DNA from: a virus | Virus record (IMG/VR): IMGVR_UViG_3300042484_001840 | Span: 62,001 to 126,000 of that record | Length of the DNA stretch: 64,000 nt | Strand: one strand, 5' to 3' | Shown here: positions 1 to 8,375 of the stretch, in pieces | Numbering within the stretch: position 1 is the stretch's first letter | Layout: each line of letters opens with the position of its first letter | Made by a program: the position numbers and the translations under genes | Notes under the pieces: model-generated | What the model was told of the DNA's origin: nothing | Databases searched by the model: none | What the model saw: the letters and a program-made list of their open reading frames with translations, nothing else

Positions 1-447
1 ACTGCAATTTTAGACGAGCCATTATCTGACGAGCAATTTGAGGAACTTGTTAGCGTTCTTGAATCAGACTCCGTTACTGAAGAGCAGGTTTCATCTGCTG
101 TTGATGAAATCATTGCTAATGAAATTTCAGAAGAGCAAGCAGTTGATCTTGCCACTAGTGCAAAAGTTTTGGAAAGCATTGATGGCGAGCAGGCAACAGA
201 AATTTTTGATGCGGTTGAAATTTCTGCCGTGTCAGAAGAAGAAGCCGCCCAACTTGTAGAGGCTGTTCAAGATGCTCCAACTGAAGTAAAAGAAGCATTT
301 GAAACTGAAATCAATATTTTCCAAGGCGCTATTGATATATATGTTCCGCTTGGCTCAAGTATTTCAGTTGGCGGACGGCGTGTAGTCGTTGCAGTCAGTA
401 CCGTCATTGTTATTGCCCCTGCCCCAATTATATCTAGGAGACGCTAG
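1..447 (+). CDS. Acidic virion/surface-type protein, C-terminal part (5' end outside window)
   Basis: The frame is open from the first base to TAG at 445-447, so this is the C-terminal 148 residues of a longer protein; the internal TTG at 169 is not needed as a start. The visible part is strongly acidic and helical, with repeated E-E-Q-A/V and D-E blocks that suggest a degenerate helical repeat. It ends in a Val/Ile-rich hydrophobic stretch followed by Arg-Arg-Arg, like a membrane or sorting tail. The next gene starts at GTG 447, overlapping the stop. Family not recognised. Confidence 0.75.
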   Translation, partial: TAILDEPLSDEQFEELVSVLESDSVTEEQVSSAVDEIIANEISEEQAVDLATSAKVLESIDGEQATEIFDAVEISAVSEEEAAQLVEAVQDAPTEVKEAFETEINIFQGAIDIYVPLGSSISVGGRRVVVAVSTVIVIAPAPIISRRR

Positions 448-1631
448 TGAAAAAGTTTAAATATGTGTTTGTTTTAGTTGCTGTTGTTTTTGGATTGACT
501 GCATCTCAATCTTTTGCAACAACAACTTCAATTGGCGATTCAGATTTTGAAAATGGCTCTTTGTCTGGATGGGAAAAAGGAACACAAACTGGTTCGCTTT
601 CTAGCGGTCAAGTTAGCGGAAGCGGAAGTGGCGTTACATTAATCAATAGTTCTGTAACTTTTTCTGCTGGATCTAAGAATGCCGTTGGAAGCCCCACTAT
701 TGGAGGTTTGCCCAACCCTTATTATGCTCCTGCCGTTGAGCCGACTACATGGACATTCTCCCCTTATGGGACATACGGGGTTGCGCTTCAGCCTAATGGT
801 CAACAAACATTTGATAATGCAACATCAGCATTGGGATTGAGTTCATCTGAAAATACTGCTATTAAGTCAATGCTTTCAACGCAAGCATCACAATCAGGAA
901 ATGGCAGTGGTGCGCCAACGGACGCTTCGTGGATTACAAAAGTAGTTACTCTTAATGCTGGAACGACATACACAATGTCATGGAACTACATTGGTACGGA
1001 CTATGTTCCATTCAATGATGGTTCTATTACTTCTCTTGTCTACCAAGGAAGTGGCACGCCTCCAGTAGTTACAGTCAATAACGGAGTATCAAAGTATGCC
1101 CTATTAGGTTTTACAAACCCAGGTACTGGAGATTACTCAACTGGAACCTTTGGTTCAACTGGGTGGCAAGTTTCAACATATCAAGTTTCTATTACGGGGA
1201 CTTACCTTTTAGGATTTGTTGTATTCAACCTAGATGACAATTCACTTTCTCCTGTTCTTTTGGTTGACAGTCAACCAGGTCTAACTTTAAAAAATGGTGA
1301 GAATTTTGGCGCAGTAACGCCAAATAATCCAGATGCACCTGTCGTCACGACATCCCCTCCAACAACTGTTCCCGCAGTAACAACTGCTCCGCCAACTACG
1401 GTTCCAGAAACCACGACCACAACACCGACTGTAACGATTGCTCCAGAAACAACAAGTCCTGAAGTTGTAGTTACCCCTGTAACGGAGCCAGTGGTAACCG
1501 TTCCTATTGAATCATTGCCAGTTACTGGAAATAGCGTCAATTTATTGTTTGTTTTTAGTTTGATATCAACCTTGATTGGACTCGGTTGTATTTGGATTCG
1601 CAAAGAAGGGATTAGTAAAGAAAATGTTTAA
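447..1631 (+). CDS. Secreted protein with LPVTG sortase-type sorting signal
   Basis: 394 residues. An N-terminal signal peptide ends near SQSFA (about residue 24). A Gly/Ser/Thr-rich beta-type ectodomain resembling choice-of-anchor or lectin-like domains follows. A Thr/Pro linker (about 290-350) leads to LPVTG at 357-361, a hydrophobic helix and a short charged tail with RK near its start. Signal peptide plus LPxTG, helix and charged tail is the classical Gram-positive cell-wall sorting signal. GTG start with TAGGAG 7 bp upstream; it overlaps the previous stop. A sorting signal on a phage gene suggests the product is displayed on the infected host wall. Confidence 0.8.
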   Translation: MKKFKYVFVLVAVVFGLTASQSFATTTSIGDSDFENGSLSGWEKGTQTGSLSSGQVSGSGSGVTLINSSVTFSAGSKNAVGSPTIGGLPNPYYAPAVEPTTWTFSPYGTYGVALQPNGQQTFDNATSALGLSSSENTAIKSMLSTQASQSGNGSGAPTDASWITKVVTLNAGTTYTMSWNYIGTDYVPFNDGSITSLVYQGSGTPPVVTVNNGVSKYALLGFTNPGTGDYSTGTFGSTGWQVSTYQVSITGTYLLGFVVFNLDDNSLSPVLLVDSQPGLTLKNGENFGAVTPNNPDAPVVTTSPPTTVPAVTTAPPTTVPETTTTTPTVTIAPETTSPEVVVTPVTEPVVTVPIESLPVTGNSVNLLFVFSLISTLIGLGCIWIRKEGISKENV

Positions 1632-1800
1632 AAAATTTCGTAGAGAGATTGCCGCACTTGCATGGACTCTTGGCGGAACCGCAATGGTTCTCATTACGCT
1701 GAGCGGTCAAACTTTGAATCAAGGTTTGTGGATTGTGCTTTTTTCATTTATTTTGCACATGATTGGCGTATTATTTACCAAAGATGATAACGATAAATAA
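1624..1800 (+). CDS. Two-TM small membrane protein, holin candidate
   Basis: 58 residues from ATG 1624, which overlaps the end of the LPVTG gene. A basic N-terminus (MFKKFRRE) is followed by two hydrophobic segments (about 10-25 and 31-50) and a charged tail ending DDNDK. Size, topology and position directly before the endolysin gene fit a class II holin. No family is recognised, so holin is inferred from context. Confidence 0.6.
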   Translation: MFKKFRREIAALAWTLGGTAMVLITLSGQTLNQGLWIVLFSFILHMIGVLFTKDDNDK

Positions 1801-1832
1801 TGTATAATATATAAAACACTTCTGGAGAAAAA

Positions 1833-2636
1833 ATGACACTTCCTTTCATTAAACTCGTCGTACCAACCGCTCTTAAGCAGTATAAGAATGGTCAGTTGGC
1901 AGAGAGTGTGCTTGCGCCAGTTAAAACAGGCGGAAAAATGTATGCACCTGTTGCTGCTGAATTCAACAAGATGTACGACGCGGCGCTTGCTGCTGGGTTC
2001 AAACTGAAGAATGTTGGTGACTATCGCTCTTTTCAGGGTCAGTTGTCAATGTTTATGGACCGCTATGTCACGACAGACACTGGCACTGGCGTGACTCGTC
2101 AATATGAGGGTAAGACTTGGTATCTCAAGAAGGGCAAGGCTCCTTCAGCCGCTCCAGACCCAACTGGTCTTAAGGGTTCTAATCATGGCTGGGGACTAGC
2201 AATTGACCTTGGTTACGATGTCAACGGCAAACTCACCTCAATGGGCGGTGCTTGCTTTGATTGGATGTGCGCTAACGCCCCTAAGTATGGTTTCTACCTT
2301 CAGGGCAACAATAAGGCATCCAAGGAATTTGAGGCTTGGCACTGGCAGTACTGCCTCGGTGATGCATCGCCAGACGGTTCAGTTCAAGCCGCTCCAGCGT
2401 CCGCTCCCGCACCTGCCCCTGCTGGCAGTGGAATGAAGTTTGATTACCCCGGCACGCCAGTTTCGCTAGGTTCAAAAGGACCAGCCGCTTCTCTTGTTCA
2501 AGCAATCATTGGTGCAAAGGCAGATGGAGACTTTGGTCCGAAGTCTGTTGCTTCACTGAAGGCTTGGCAAACTGCAAATGGCTTAACTGCCGATGGTTCA
2601 GTTGGTCCTGTTACATGGAAGAAAATGTTCGGCTAA
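1833..2636 (+). CDS. Endolysin: M15 (VanY-type) peptidase plus peptidoglycan-binding domain
   Basis: 267 residues. The N-terminal domain carries the M15 D-Ala-D-Ala carboxypeptidase/endopeptidase signature: SNHGWGLAIDLG (H118, D125) and EAWHW (E167, H170), the zinc ligands and catalytic residues that cut peptidoglycan stem peptides. An Ala/Pro linker (about 184-200) joins a C-terminal PG_binding_1 domain (about 205-267, GxxGPxxVxxLxAWQ pattern). There is no signal peptide, so a holin is expected. RBS GGAG lies 8 bp before ATG. Confidence 0.93.
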   Translation: MTLPFIKLVVPTALKQYKNGQLAESVLAPVKTGGKMYAPVAAEFNKMYDAALAAGFKLKNVGDYRSFQGQLSMFMDRYVTTDTGTGVTRQYEGKTWYLKKGKAPSAAPDPTGLKGSNHGWGLAIDLGYDVNGKLTSMGGACFDWMCANAPKYGFYLQGNNKASKEFEAWHWQYCLGDASPDGSVQAAPASAPAPAPAGSGMKFDYPGTPVSLGSKGPAASLVQAIIGAKADGDFGPKSVASLKAWQTANGLTADGSVGPVTWKKMFG

Positions 2637-2641
2637 GAATC

Positions 2642-2989
2642 ATGGAACCATCTAAAATTGCATTAATTCAAGCACTTCTTAATGGCGCGCAGATCAATGT
2701 CGTTCCAGATCAAATTCGTTTAAATCCAGCAGAAAAGGATTTGGCTGAATCTCTTCTGCGCATTGCTACAACTTACGGAAAATTTGACGAAGTAGGCGGA
2801 GGAATCTACGCGGCTTATGATTCTGGCGCACTGAATGAAACACAAAACATTGGCGTTAAATGCTCAAATTGTGTTTTGTATGCTGGTGGAGATCGTTGTA
2901 AAATTATTTCGCTAGCAGTTGAACCAACTGGTAAATGTAGATTTGCTGTTATCCCCGATGGAGTGGTTAAGGGATATGGCAAAATATGA
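2642..2989 (+). CDS. Small protein with four-Cys cluster (HiPIP-like)
   Basis: 115 residues from ATG 2642, six bases after the endolysin stop. The C-terminal third has CxxC-x8-C-x13-C (KCSNC...RCK...GKCRF), a pattern like the small HiPIP-like or zinc-binding domain at the ends of some phage structural proteins. The N-terminal part is helical. Translationally coupled by ATGA to the nuclease downstream. Function unknown; metal or Fe-S binding is inferred from the cysteines. Confidence 0.65.
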   Translation: MEPSKIALIQALLNGAQINVVPDQIRLNPAEKDLAESLLRIATTYGKFDEVGGGIYAAYDSGALNETQNIGVKCSNCVLYAGGDRCKIISLAVEPTGKCRFAVIPDGVVKGYGKI

Positions 2990-3366
2990 GCGACAGGTTC
3001 TTCTATCAAGCAAAGGTTGTGAATGTTGTTGACGGTGACACTCTGGACCTCTTGGTGGACCTTGGTTTCAATGTACATCACAATATCCGCGTTCGTTTGC
3101 ATGGCATCAATACGCCTGAATCAAAGACGACGGATATCAAAGAAAAAGAACTCGGACTAAAGGCAAAAGACTATACAAAAGACTGGATTGCTCGGCATCC
3201 CGTAGTTTTTGTTAGCACGGTTAAAGATAAGAAAGAAAAGTTTGGTCGCATACTTGCAAATATCTATAGCGACGAAACTAAGAATGTTTCACTAAATGAT
3301 TCTTTAGTAGATGCTGGCTACGCTCGCGTTTACAATGGCGAGAAAAGAACTGGGTGGTTTGATTGA
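2986..3366 (+). CDS. Staphylococcal nuclease-like (SNase/TNase) endonuclease
   Basis: 126 residues, start ATG overlapping the previous stop. It shows the SNase OB-fold signatures VVDGDTL (Ca-binding Asp), RVRLHGINTPES (catalytic Arg and Glu) and FGRILANIY (second catalytic Arg). There is no signal peptide, so it acts inside the cell or virion, plausibly in host DNA degradation or DNA processing. Slightly shorter than the secreted enzyme but all three catalytic positions are present. Confidence 0.88.
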   Translation: MSDRFFYQAKVVNVVDGDTLDLLVDLGFNVHHNIRVRLHGINTPESKTTDIKEKELGLKAKDYTKDWIARHPVVFVSTVKDKKEKFGRILANIYSDETKNVSLNDSLVDAGYARVYNGEKRTGWFD

Positions 3367-3406
3367 CATGGGACTCCAAAACCTACAGAAACAGTGGTAT
3401 TAAATC

Positions 3407-3925
3407 ATGGCAGATAGAAATGGTGACCTTATTGTTTATCATCGCTCAGACTGCGGTTCTGGCTATGTAAGAATGTATGGCTTCGGCGGAGATGGCACAG
3501 GTCAATCTTGCGGAAAATGGGGATTAGAAGATTGGCAAATAGACATCATTCATCAATATGACTGGAACTTCAAAGCGGAAGACCTGAACCAATTGAAAAT
3601 CTATCGCGATGGTGATTTATTTGGCAACGGGAAGTTATCCCCAGAGCAATTTCAGTTGGCAGTGAATTATGTAGCAGGATGCCATACGGATGCATATGGT
3701 CACCTACTCAACGACGATGGGAGTAGGCAGGATGGACAAAATCCTCAAGATTCCCAAGGTTTCTATTTGGCATTTAATGTAAACAATAGATGTCCAGATA
3801 GCACAAGAAGGGAATGCCCTGAGAATCACGCCCGTTGGAAAAGTTTAGAGGCATCAATGGGAGGGGACATGAGCGCTTTTGGCGGTGGACCCGAGACTTG
3901 GAAATTAATTCCGTACAACGGATAA
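3407..3925 (+). CDS. Hypothetical protein (172 aa), Asp/Gly-rich
   Basis: Soluble, with several Cys (DCGSGY, SCGKWG, AGCHTD, RCPDS, RECPEN) and Asp/Asn-rich turns (DGDLFGNGKLS resembles an EF-hand-like or dockerin-like loop). No transmembrane segment. It lies between the nuclease and a small membrane protein in the rightward lysis-side block, so a virion or envelope role is possible. Family not recognised. Confidence 0.65.
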   Translation: MADRNGDLIVYHRSDCGSGYVRMYGFGGDGTGQSCGKWGLEDWQIDIIHQYDWNFKAEDLNQLKIYRDGDLFGNGKLSPEQFQLAVNYVAGCHTDAYGHLLNDDGSRQDGQNPQDSQGFYLAFNVNNRCPDSTRRECPENHARWKSLEASMGGDMSAFGGGPETWKLIPYNG

Positions 3926-3942
3926 TAAAAGTTTGGATTGAT

Positions 3943-4143
3943 ATGGGACTACAAGAAGCACTTATTGGTTTTGCTGTAGCATTTATTGGCTTATTGACGG
4001 CACTTGTTGAAAAAGGTCGTCGCGAAAATTCCCGTGATCACAATACGGTTCGTGACCGCCTAGACGACATCAAGTTAGATGTTCGCGAGGTTCGCACTGT
4101 GTTAACCGACCATCTTCAGGCTCACTCAGAAGATAAAAAGTAA
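3943..4143 (+). CDS. One-TM protein with coiled-coil tail, holin-like
   Basis: 66 residues from ATG 3943. One N-terminal hydrophobic helix (about 5-22) is followed by a charged amphipathic helix ending in DKK. This layout is typical of single-TM holin-like or DUF2746-type actinophage membrane proteins. Its start context (GATTGATATGGGACTAC) is near-duplicated at 3360-3376, before a frame of only ten codons, perhaps a remnant copy. Confidence 0.55.
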   Translation: MGLQEALIGFAVAFIGLLTALVEKGRRENSRDHNTVRDRLDDIKLDVREVRTVLTDHLQAHSEDKK

Positions 4144-4341
4144 TTACTTTTTAGTTTTCTTCTTTTTCTTCTTAGTAAATTCAGCATCCTGCTGGCGCTT
4201 CCACGCCAAATATTCTGGCGGATACTTTCTTTTTTCTGGATGCATCAAGTATTCGTGAATATCAAATGATTGCTTTGTGTCCTTATTGCAGTGAGGACAA
4301 ATTTGAGTACTGGCAGGGTAGTCGCTAGTTTGCCAAGTCAC
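4144..4341 (-). CDS. Small zinc-finger protein with poly-Lys tail
   Basis: 65 residues if started at GTG 4341, which overlaps the upstream TGA and has GGAGAG 7-8 bp before it; an ATG at 4365 would add 8 residues. CPHC followed by HEYLMH gives a C2H2-type metal site. The C-terminus is a run of lysines (KKKKKKTKK), which suggests nucleic-acid binding. Coupled to the zinc ribbon gene upstream. Confidence 0.6.
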   Translation of the reverse strand: MTWQTSDYPASTQICPHCNKDTKQSFDIHEYLMHPEKRKYPPEYLAWKRQQDAEFTKKKKKKTKK

Positions 4342-4469
4342 TGGTACTCTCCGCAGGATGGGCACTTATCATCGCCCCATTTTAGCGGCTGACCGCAGTC
4401 ATAGCAATACAGGATTTCTTCTTCGGCGTTATTGTTTTCTTTACTGTCCACAGTTGGATTGTACCGCAT
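4338..4469 (-). CDS. 43-aa zinc ribbon protein
   Basis: Short frame from ATG 4469 to TGA 4338. It contains CYDCG and CPSCG about 15 residues apart, a complete four-Cys zinc ribbon, after an acidic N-terminus. It overlaps the next gene by a GTGA junction, supporting a two-gene leftward unit. Function unknown. Confidence 0.6.
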   Translation of the reverse strand: MRYNPTVDSKENNNAEEEILYCYDCGQPLKWGDDKCPSCGEYQ

Positions 4470-4567
4470 GATAAGTTTTACCTAGGTGAATGCAGACTAT
4501 GTAATAATAGGTATGCATGCCGAATTGAGCAAGATGAGCCTGTATTTTCTAATTTATATGGAGTAAA

Positions 4568-4900
4568 ATGAATGATGTAATTAGTAATGATGTTTTCTGG
4601 CATAAAGACAATCATGTCATTCATTTGCAACTAAACAAAAGCGAAGTATCTATCGTCCATGTTCACTGCCCTCATACTGAAGACAGAGAATGCCGTATTG
4701 GGAAATTTGAATGTATCGTTTCTTGGTTCTTGGATAGGTACGGACTTGAATGCAATGTTGGCATTTGTGAGATTTCGTCCGAGATTGAAATAGCATGGTC
4801 TGCGGTCGGGGAAGACTTTGACGATCCAGAACTATGCCAAGTTTGGGTAATCCCAGTAAACGATGAAGCGTTCTCCGCTTGGCTGATTACTCAGGCGTAA
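4568..4900 (+). CDS. Hypothetical protein (110 aa)
   Basis: ATG with GGAG nearby (TATGGAGTAAAATG). Mixed alpha/beta composition with several Cys and His (HVHCPHTEDREC, LECNVGICE) and an acidic C-terminal half. It converges with and slightly overlaps the HTH regulator gene on the other strand. Family not recognised. Confidence 0.6.
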   Translation: MNDVISNDVFWHKDNHVIHLQLNKSEVSIVHVHCPHTEDRECRIGKFECIVSWFLDRYGLECNVGICEISSEIEIAWSAVGEDFDDPELCQVWVIPVNDEAFSAWLITQA

Positions 4901-5369
4901 CTTCAGTATCTGTATATCTTTCGGCTTCTTCCACATACTTCTTAACCTCAGGCATAAGCGTGTCTAGGAACCTACTGATATCAGGGTGATTTAAGCCCTC
5001 TTTGAAATTGAACGAATAAGTGTTTCTGTTTTTGACTTTTGTCTTTGTTATGAGTTTACTTTTCAAAAGCAGTTTCACTGAGTGATTAATATTTGATTCT
5101 GAGACTCCGATGTATTTTGATAATGCTCGTTGAGTAATTCCAGAATCTTCAATGATTGCTATGAGAACTCGCCCATGACTATTGAGTAGTTGTACCTGAT
5201 TAGGTTTGGCGTAAGTAACAAGATGATGCCTGTCCAGTAAGTGCATGATCCTGTCGGTAACTGCTTCAGCAGATTCACCTTTATCCATTGCAATTTGAAT
5301 AGTGATCTTAAGTGGTTCAAAAATTTCAAGTTTACTATTAATTGACACTGGTTCAGCAGAATTAATCAT
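4887..5369 (-). CDS. Winged-helix transcriptional regulator (MarR/ArsR-like)
   Basis: 160 residues. A winged HTH is visible at about 60-125: GRVLIAIIEDSGITQRALSK, then SESNINHSVKLLLKSKLI as recognition helix, then a wing ending in NTYSFN. The N-terminus (1-55) is a separate helical region. Divergent from the gene at 5438 with about 68 bp between them, so it may control that operon or itself. Specificity cannot be told. Confidence 0.65.
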   Translation of the reverse strand: MINSAEPVSINSKLEIFEPLKITIQIAMDKGESAEAVTDRIMHLLDRHHLVTYAKPNQVQLLNSHGRVLIAIIEDSGITQRALSKYIGVSESNINHSVKLLLKSKLITKTKVKNRNTYSFNFKEGLNHPDISRFLDTLMPEVKKYVEEAERYTDTEVTPE

Positions 5370-5437
5370 ACAAATGCACTATAGTACATTGGACAACCAC
5401 GGCACGCCCATTGAGCCTCAATTTATGGAGACAGTAA

Positions 5438-5680
5438 ATGAGCCTTGAAAACAAACTCAATAGCCTCAAGCAAATTAGGGATCTGAAGAATGTGTGTACC
5501 GTTGGCGGCATTATCAATGAGTTACCAGAAGTAGAGAAGAAGGCGCTAGTCAGTGCCCTTAGTTCTAAAGCCTCAACACGAGGAATCTACGATGCTCTCA
5601 AATCTGAAGGTTTCAAGATTGATAGACAAACAATAACTCTTCACCGTAAGGGCTATTGCCGATGTAAGGAGCAAGAATGA
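5438..5680 (+). CDS. Small HTH-like protein
   Basis: 80 residues, RBS GGAG before ATG. Helical, with a likely HTH in the C-terminal half (STRGIYDALKSEGFKIDRQTI) and a Cys pair (CRCKEQE) at the end. Translationally coupled (ATGA) to the phosphoesterase gene. It resembles small phage DNA-binding or resolvase-type HTH units; no specific family. Confidence 0.6.
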   Translation: MSLENKLNSLKQIRDLKNVCTVGGIINELPEVEKKALVSALSSKASTRGIYDALKSEGFKIDRQTITLHRKGYCRCKEQE

Positions 5681-6900
5681 CCGATCTATCCAAGCGCCTC
5701 GCTGCTGTAGAGAATCAAGCAGAACTTGAGGACGCAGTAAAGAAGAAGAAGTCACCCCAAGGATGGGAACCTGGTGTTGTCTGGGAAGGCACAAAAGGAA
5801 CTATCACCACAAGTGCGGTATATGAACCGCCGAAGGAATGGTCATCACTCCTGAAAGAACGAGGACTAGACCCCGACCTTTACGAGATCGTCGGAGACAC
5901 AATTCGCTGGACATCTTTTGATGGATGGAAGCGAGATGCACCTGGCGACGAGGCATATAGCACTATTTGTTATTCTTACAAGGCTGATATACGCCTGAAG
6001 TCCCCAGAACGACCCAATTTGGACGAGATATATCAGGCTATAAAGAAGGCAAAAAAGCCCTCTAAAGAAGCACCCTCTGGAGACACCACTTTTGTCATTG
6101 CTCTGTCGGATTGGCAGACAGGAAACCGTGATGGTGGCGGAGTACAAAAGCAGGTAGAAGAGATCGCCGCGCTTCCAGATAAATTAGTTAAAAGAGTTCG
6201 TGACCTGCGCAAATGCGGTACGAAAATCAACCATATCCTTATTGTTGGCTTAGGCGACCTAGTAGAAGGAACTTGCGGACACTACCCAGCCCAGCAATTC
6301 CGTATTGAAGTAGACCGCCGAGAGCAGATGAAGATTGTCCGAAGGGGAATCCGCGACATCATTATGGCTCTAGCCCCCTTAGTAGAGCGCGTCACCGTTA
6401 CTGCTGTTGGTGGAAACCACGGTGAAAACAGAGGATTGAGCGGAAAAGCCTTCACCACAACTGGAGACAACGACGATGTTGCCATCTTTGAGCAGATTGC
6501 CGAAGCCTTCCAGATGAACAAAGAAGCCTTTCCCAATGTCAGTTGGCGTATTCCGCTAGAACGATTGACCACTTCTGTTGAGATTAACGGCAAGATCATC
6601 GCCTTTACTCACGGACACCTTAGTAAGCCTTCTGGGAACGCCGCACAATCTGTATGGAATTGGTGGAAAGACCAGGCTCACGGACGCGCTCACCCAGGTG
6701 TTGCCGATGCCGACATCCTCGTAACAGGGCATTATCACCACTTCAATGCCAAAGAACAGGAAGGGCGAGCACTATTCGTCTGCCCAAGCATCGTATCTGT
6801 TGGTGAATACTTCCAAGATACCTATGGAGTCAAGACTCGTGCAGGCACTTTGACCTTCTGTGTCAATAGCGTCGGATGGACAGAAATGTCAATTGTCTAA
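5677..6900 (+). CDS. Calcineurin-like metallophosphoesterase
   Basis: 407 residues. The metallophosphoesterase core occupies the C-terminal two thirds: LSDWQTG (motif I), GLGDLVEG (motif II), GGNHGENRG (motif III), FTHGH and TGHYHHF (motifs IV-V), the full dimetal ligand set. The N-terminal 130 residues form an accessory domain. Such phage enzymes act on DNA ends or nucleotides; substrate unknown. Coupled to the HTH-like gene upstream. Confidence 0.85.
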   Translation: MTDLSKRLAAVENQAELEDAVKKKKSPQGWEPGVVWEGTKGTITTSAVYEPPKEWSSLLKERGLDPDLYEIVGDTIRWTSFDGWKRDAPGDEAYSTICYSYKADIRLKSPERPNLDEIYQAIKKAKKPSKEAPSGDTTFVIALSDWQTGNRDGGGVQKQVEEIAALPDKLVKRVRDLRKCGTKINHILIVGLGDLVEGTCGHYPAQQFRIEVDRREQMKIVRRGIRDIIMALAPLVERVTVTAVGGNHGENRGLSGKAFTTTGDNDDVAIFEQIAEAFQMNKEAFPNVSWRIPLERLTTSVEINGKIIAFTHGHLSKPSGNAAQSVWNWWKDQAHGRAHPGVADADILVTGHYHHFNAKEQEGRALFVCPSIVSVGEYFQDTYGVKTRAGTLTFCVNSVGWTEMSIV

Positions 6901-6936
6901 GAAGTTCATATAAATCTAACGGAGAATTAGGGAAGT

Positions 6937-7548
6937 ATGACAACTATTATTGGACTACAAGGTGACCGCTGGTGTGCAGTAGGAGCGGACAGCCTCATTA
7001 CATCAATGGACGAAAGCGGGTTCATTACTAGTCAACAAGTCCTGTCTAGCACTTCATCTAAACTTATCTCAAAGAACGGTTACATCATAGGAGCGGCAGG
7101 AGATGTCAGAGCAATCAACATCCTGCATCATGTCTACGAACCGCCCACTATACCTAGAACACTAGTACCAAGCAGAATAGATCAGTTCGTCACTAAGGAA
7201 GTCATCCCAAGCCTAAGAGAGTGCTTTGACAACCAAGGCTACAGCCCTCCAGATAAATCTGACCGAGAACACCAAGCCCAACAAGACTCAACAATCCTCA
7301 TAGCAGTCAAAGCCCGTATCTACATTATTGACAACGACTACTCATGGGCACAAGACGAACGAGGCATTTACACCATTGGTACAGGTTGCCAGTATGCAAC
7401 AGCAACATTGCATCTACTTACAGGGAACACAACCAAAGCCCTTACCCAAGATAAGGCAATCTCCCATATACAGAAAGCCCTGTCCATCGCGTCTCACCAC
7501 GACCCGTACACAGGACCGCCACACCACATCCACACCCAGACCACATGA
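6937..7548 (+). CDS. Proteasome-beta/HslV-like Ntn hydrolase
   Basis: 203 residues starting MTTIIGLQGDRWCAVGADSL. Removing Met would expose Thr1, and Asp then falls at position 17 exactly as in HslV and proteasome beta subunits. SSKL gives a candidate catalytic Lys and YIIGAAGDVRA matches the glycine-rich GxxG region of the fold. A self-compartmentalising threonine protease or a monomeric relative is inferred. No partner ATPase of HslU type is visible. It precedes a WhiB gene by 18 bp. Confidence 0.72.
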   Translation: MTTIIGLQGDRWCAVGADSLITSMDESGFITSQQVLSSTSSKLISKNGYIIGAAGDVRAINILHHVYEPPTIPRTLVPSRIDQFVTKEVIPSLRECFDNQGYSPPDKSDREHQAQQDSTILIAVKARIYIIDNDYSWAQDERGIYTIGTGCQYATATLHLLTGNTTKALTQDKAISHIQKALSIASHHDPYTGPPHHIHTQTT

Positions 7549-7566
7549 AAGCCACACTTTTACCAC

Positions 7567-7857
7567 ATGTTTCCCATAAGCCAACCAGTGTTCTTCAAGA
7601 AGGCTAACTGCCTAGGACAGACACACTTAATGTTCCCCCAACACCATAAGGACATTACTTACATCCAACAAGCACGAGAACTCTGTAGTACTTGCAGTGT
7701 GAGCAAACAATGCCTAGAATATGCTCTTGAGTTTCCAGCAGCAGACATGCACGGAGTATGGGCAGGTTTGACAAGTAGGCAGTTATCTGCGGAACAAAAG
7801 CGCAGGGGAATCAAGGCAACACGACCCACATTGGCTCAAATGTGGGGAGATAAGTAA
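7567..7857 (+). CDS. WhiB-family Fe-S transcription factor (copy 1)
   Basis: 96 residues. Four conserved cysteines at 15, 40, 43 and 49 (C...CxxCx5C) to hold a 4Fe-4S cluster, and GVWAGLT at about 63-69 forming the WhiB turn, followed by a basic C-terminus (KRRGIK) for DNA contact. WhiB proteins are restricted to actinobacteria and their phages. Likely regulates host or phage sigma-A promoters. Confidence 0.93.
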   Translation: MFPISQPVFFKKANCLGQTHLMFPQHHKDITYIQQARELCSTCSVSKQCLEYALEFPAADMHGVWAGLTSRQLSAEQKRRGIKATRPTLAQMWGDK

Positions 7858-7941
7858 GTATCCCAATAAGTAACATAGATTTTACACAAAACACTACAAA
7901 TTCATGTAATTTACCACTATACAAACAATAGAAGGATAGTT

Positions 7942-8172
7942 ATGTCTACAACCCTCACCTACAACCAGTGGATAGCAATCGGAATAGAACAAGGATGGTG
8001 CGGACCAGCAGTCTGCTACACCCATGATGGACTACCGACTACGGCTGATGAGGACGACGAGTTTCAAGAGAGCGACCCGTGCATCCATATCATCAGACTG
8101 TATGAGGATCACGAGACGAGACTGGCGATAGAGAACAACCATTCGGCTAGCAACTGGCGCAAACCGATATGA
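7942..8172 (+). CDS. Hypothetical acidic protein (76 aa)
   Basis: ATG with GAAGGA RBS. N-terminus TLTYNQWIAIGIEQGWCGPAVCYTHDGLPTTADED has the feel of a conserved small phage protein (WCGPAVC with T/H/D). Overlaps the next gene by four bases (ATGA), so the two are coupled. Function unknown. Confidence 0.6.
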   Translation: MSTTLTYNQWIAIGIEQGWCGPAVCYTHDGLPTTADEDDEFQESDPCIHIIRLYEDHETRLAIENNHSASNWRKPI

Positions 8173-8375
8173 GCATCCTTGACGACCTCAAGGCGAGGAT
8201 AGATCAACTCATGAAGGACACTGAGGCTCTTGATGAGGAGTTGGATGAGTGGCAGATCACCAACAACAAGAACTGCATTGCGGAGTTGAAGAGTGACCTA
8301 GTGAGGTTACAGAAACTCATTGACGGGCACTTGAGTACTAAGCAACCCGAATCCGACACTCAGGGCAAAAACTAG
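8169..8375 (+). CDS. Small coiled-coil protein (68 aa)
   Basis: Almost entirely charged helix with heptad-like spacing of Leu/Ile (ILDDLKARIDQLMKDTEALDEELDEW). Start ATG coupled to the previous stop. The end overlaps the convergent RHH gene by 38 bp. Probably an oligomerising accessory protein; unknown function. Confidence 0.55.
   Translation: MSILDDLKARIDQLMKDTEALDEELDEWQITNNKNCIAELKSDLVRLQKLIDGHLSTKQPESDTQGKN

Noticed and set aside
1271-1603. Leftward 110-aa frame of Val/Thr/Gly repeats
   Set aside because: Antisense of the Thr/Pro linker of the LPVTG gene; low complexity and no RBS.
3360-3403. 11-residue frame starting MGLQNLQKQ
   Set aside because: Too short and lacks RBS; likely a remnant echo of the 3943 gene start, mentioned there.
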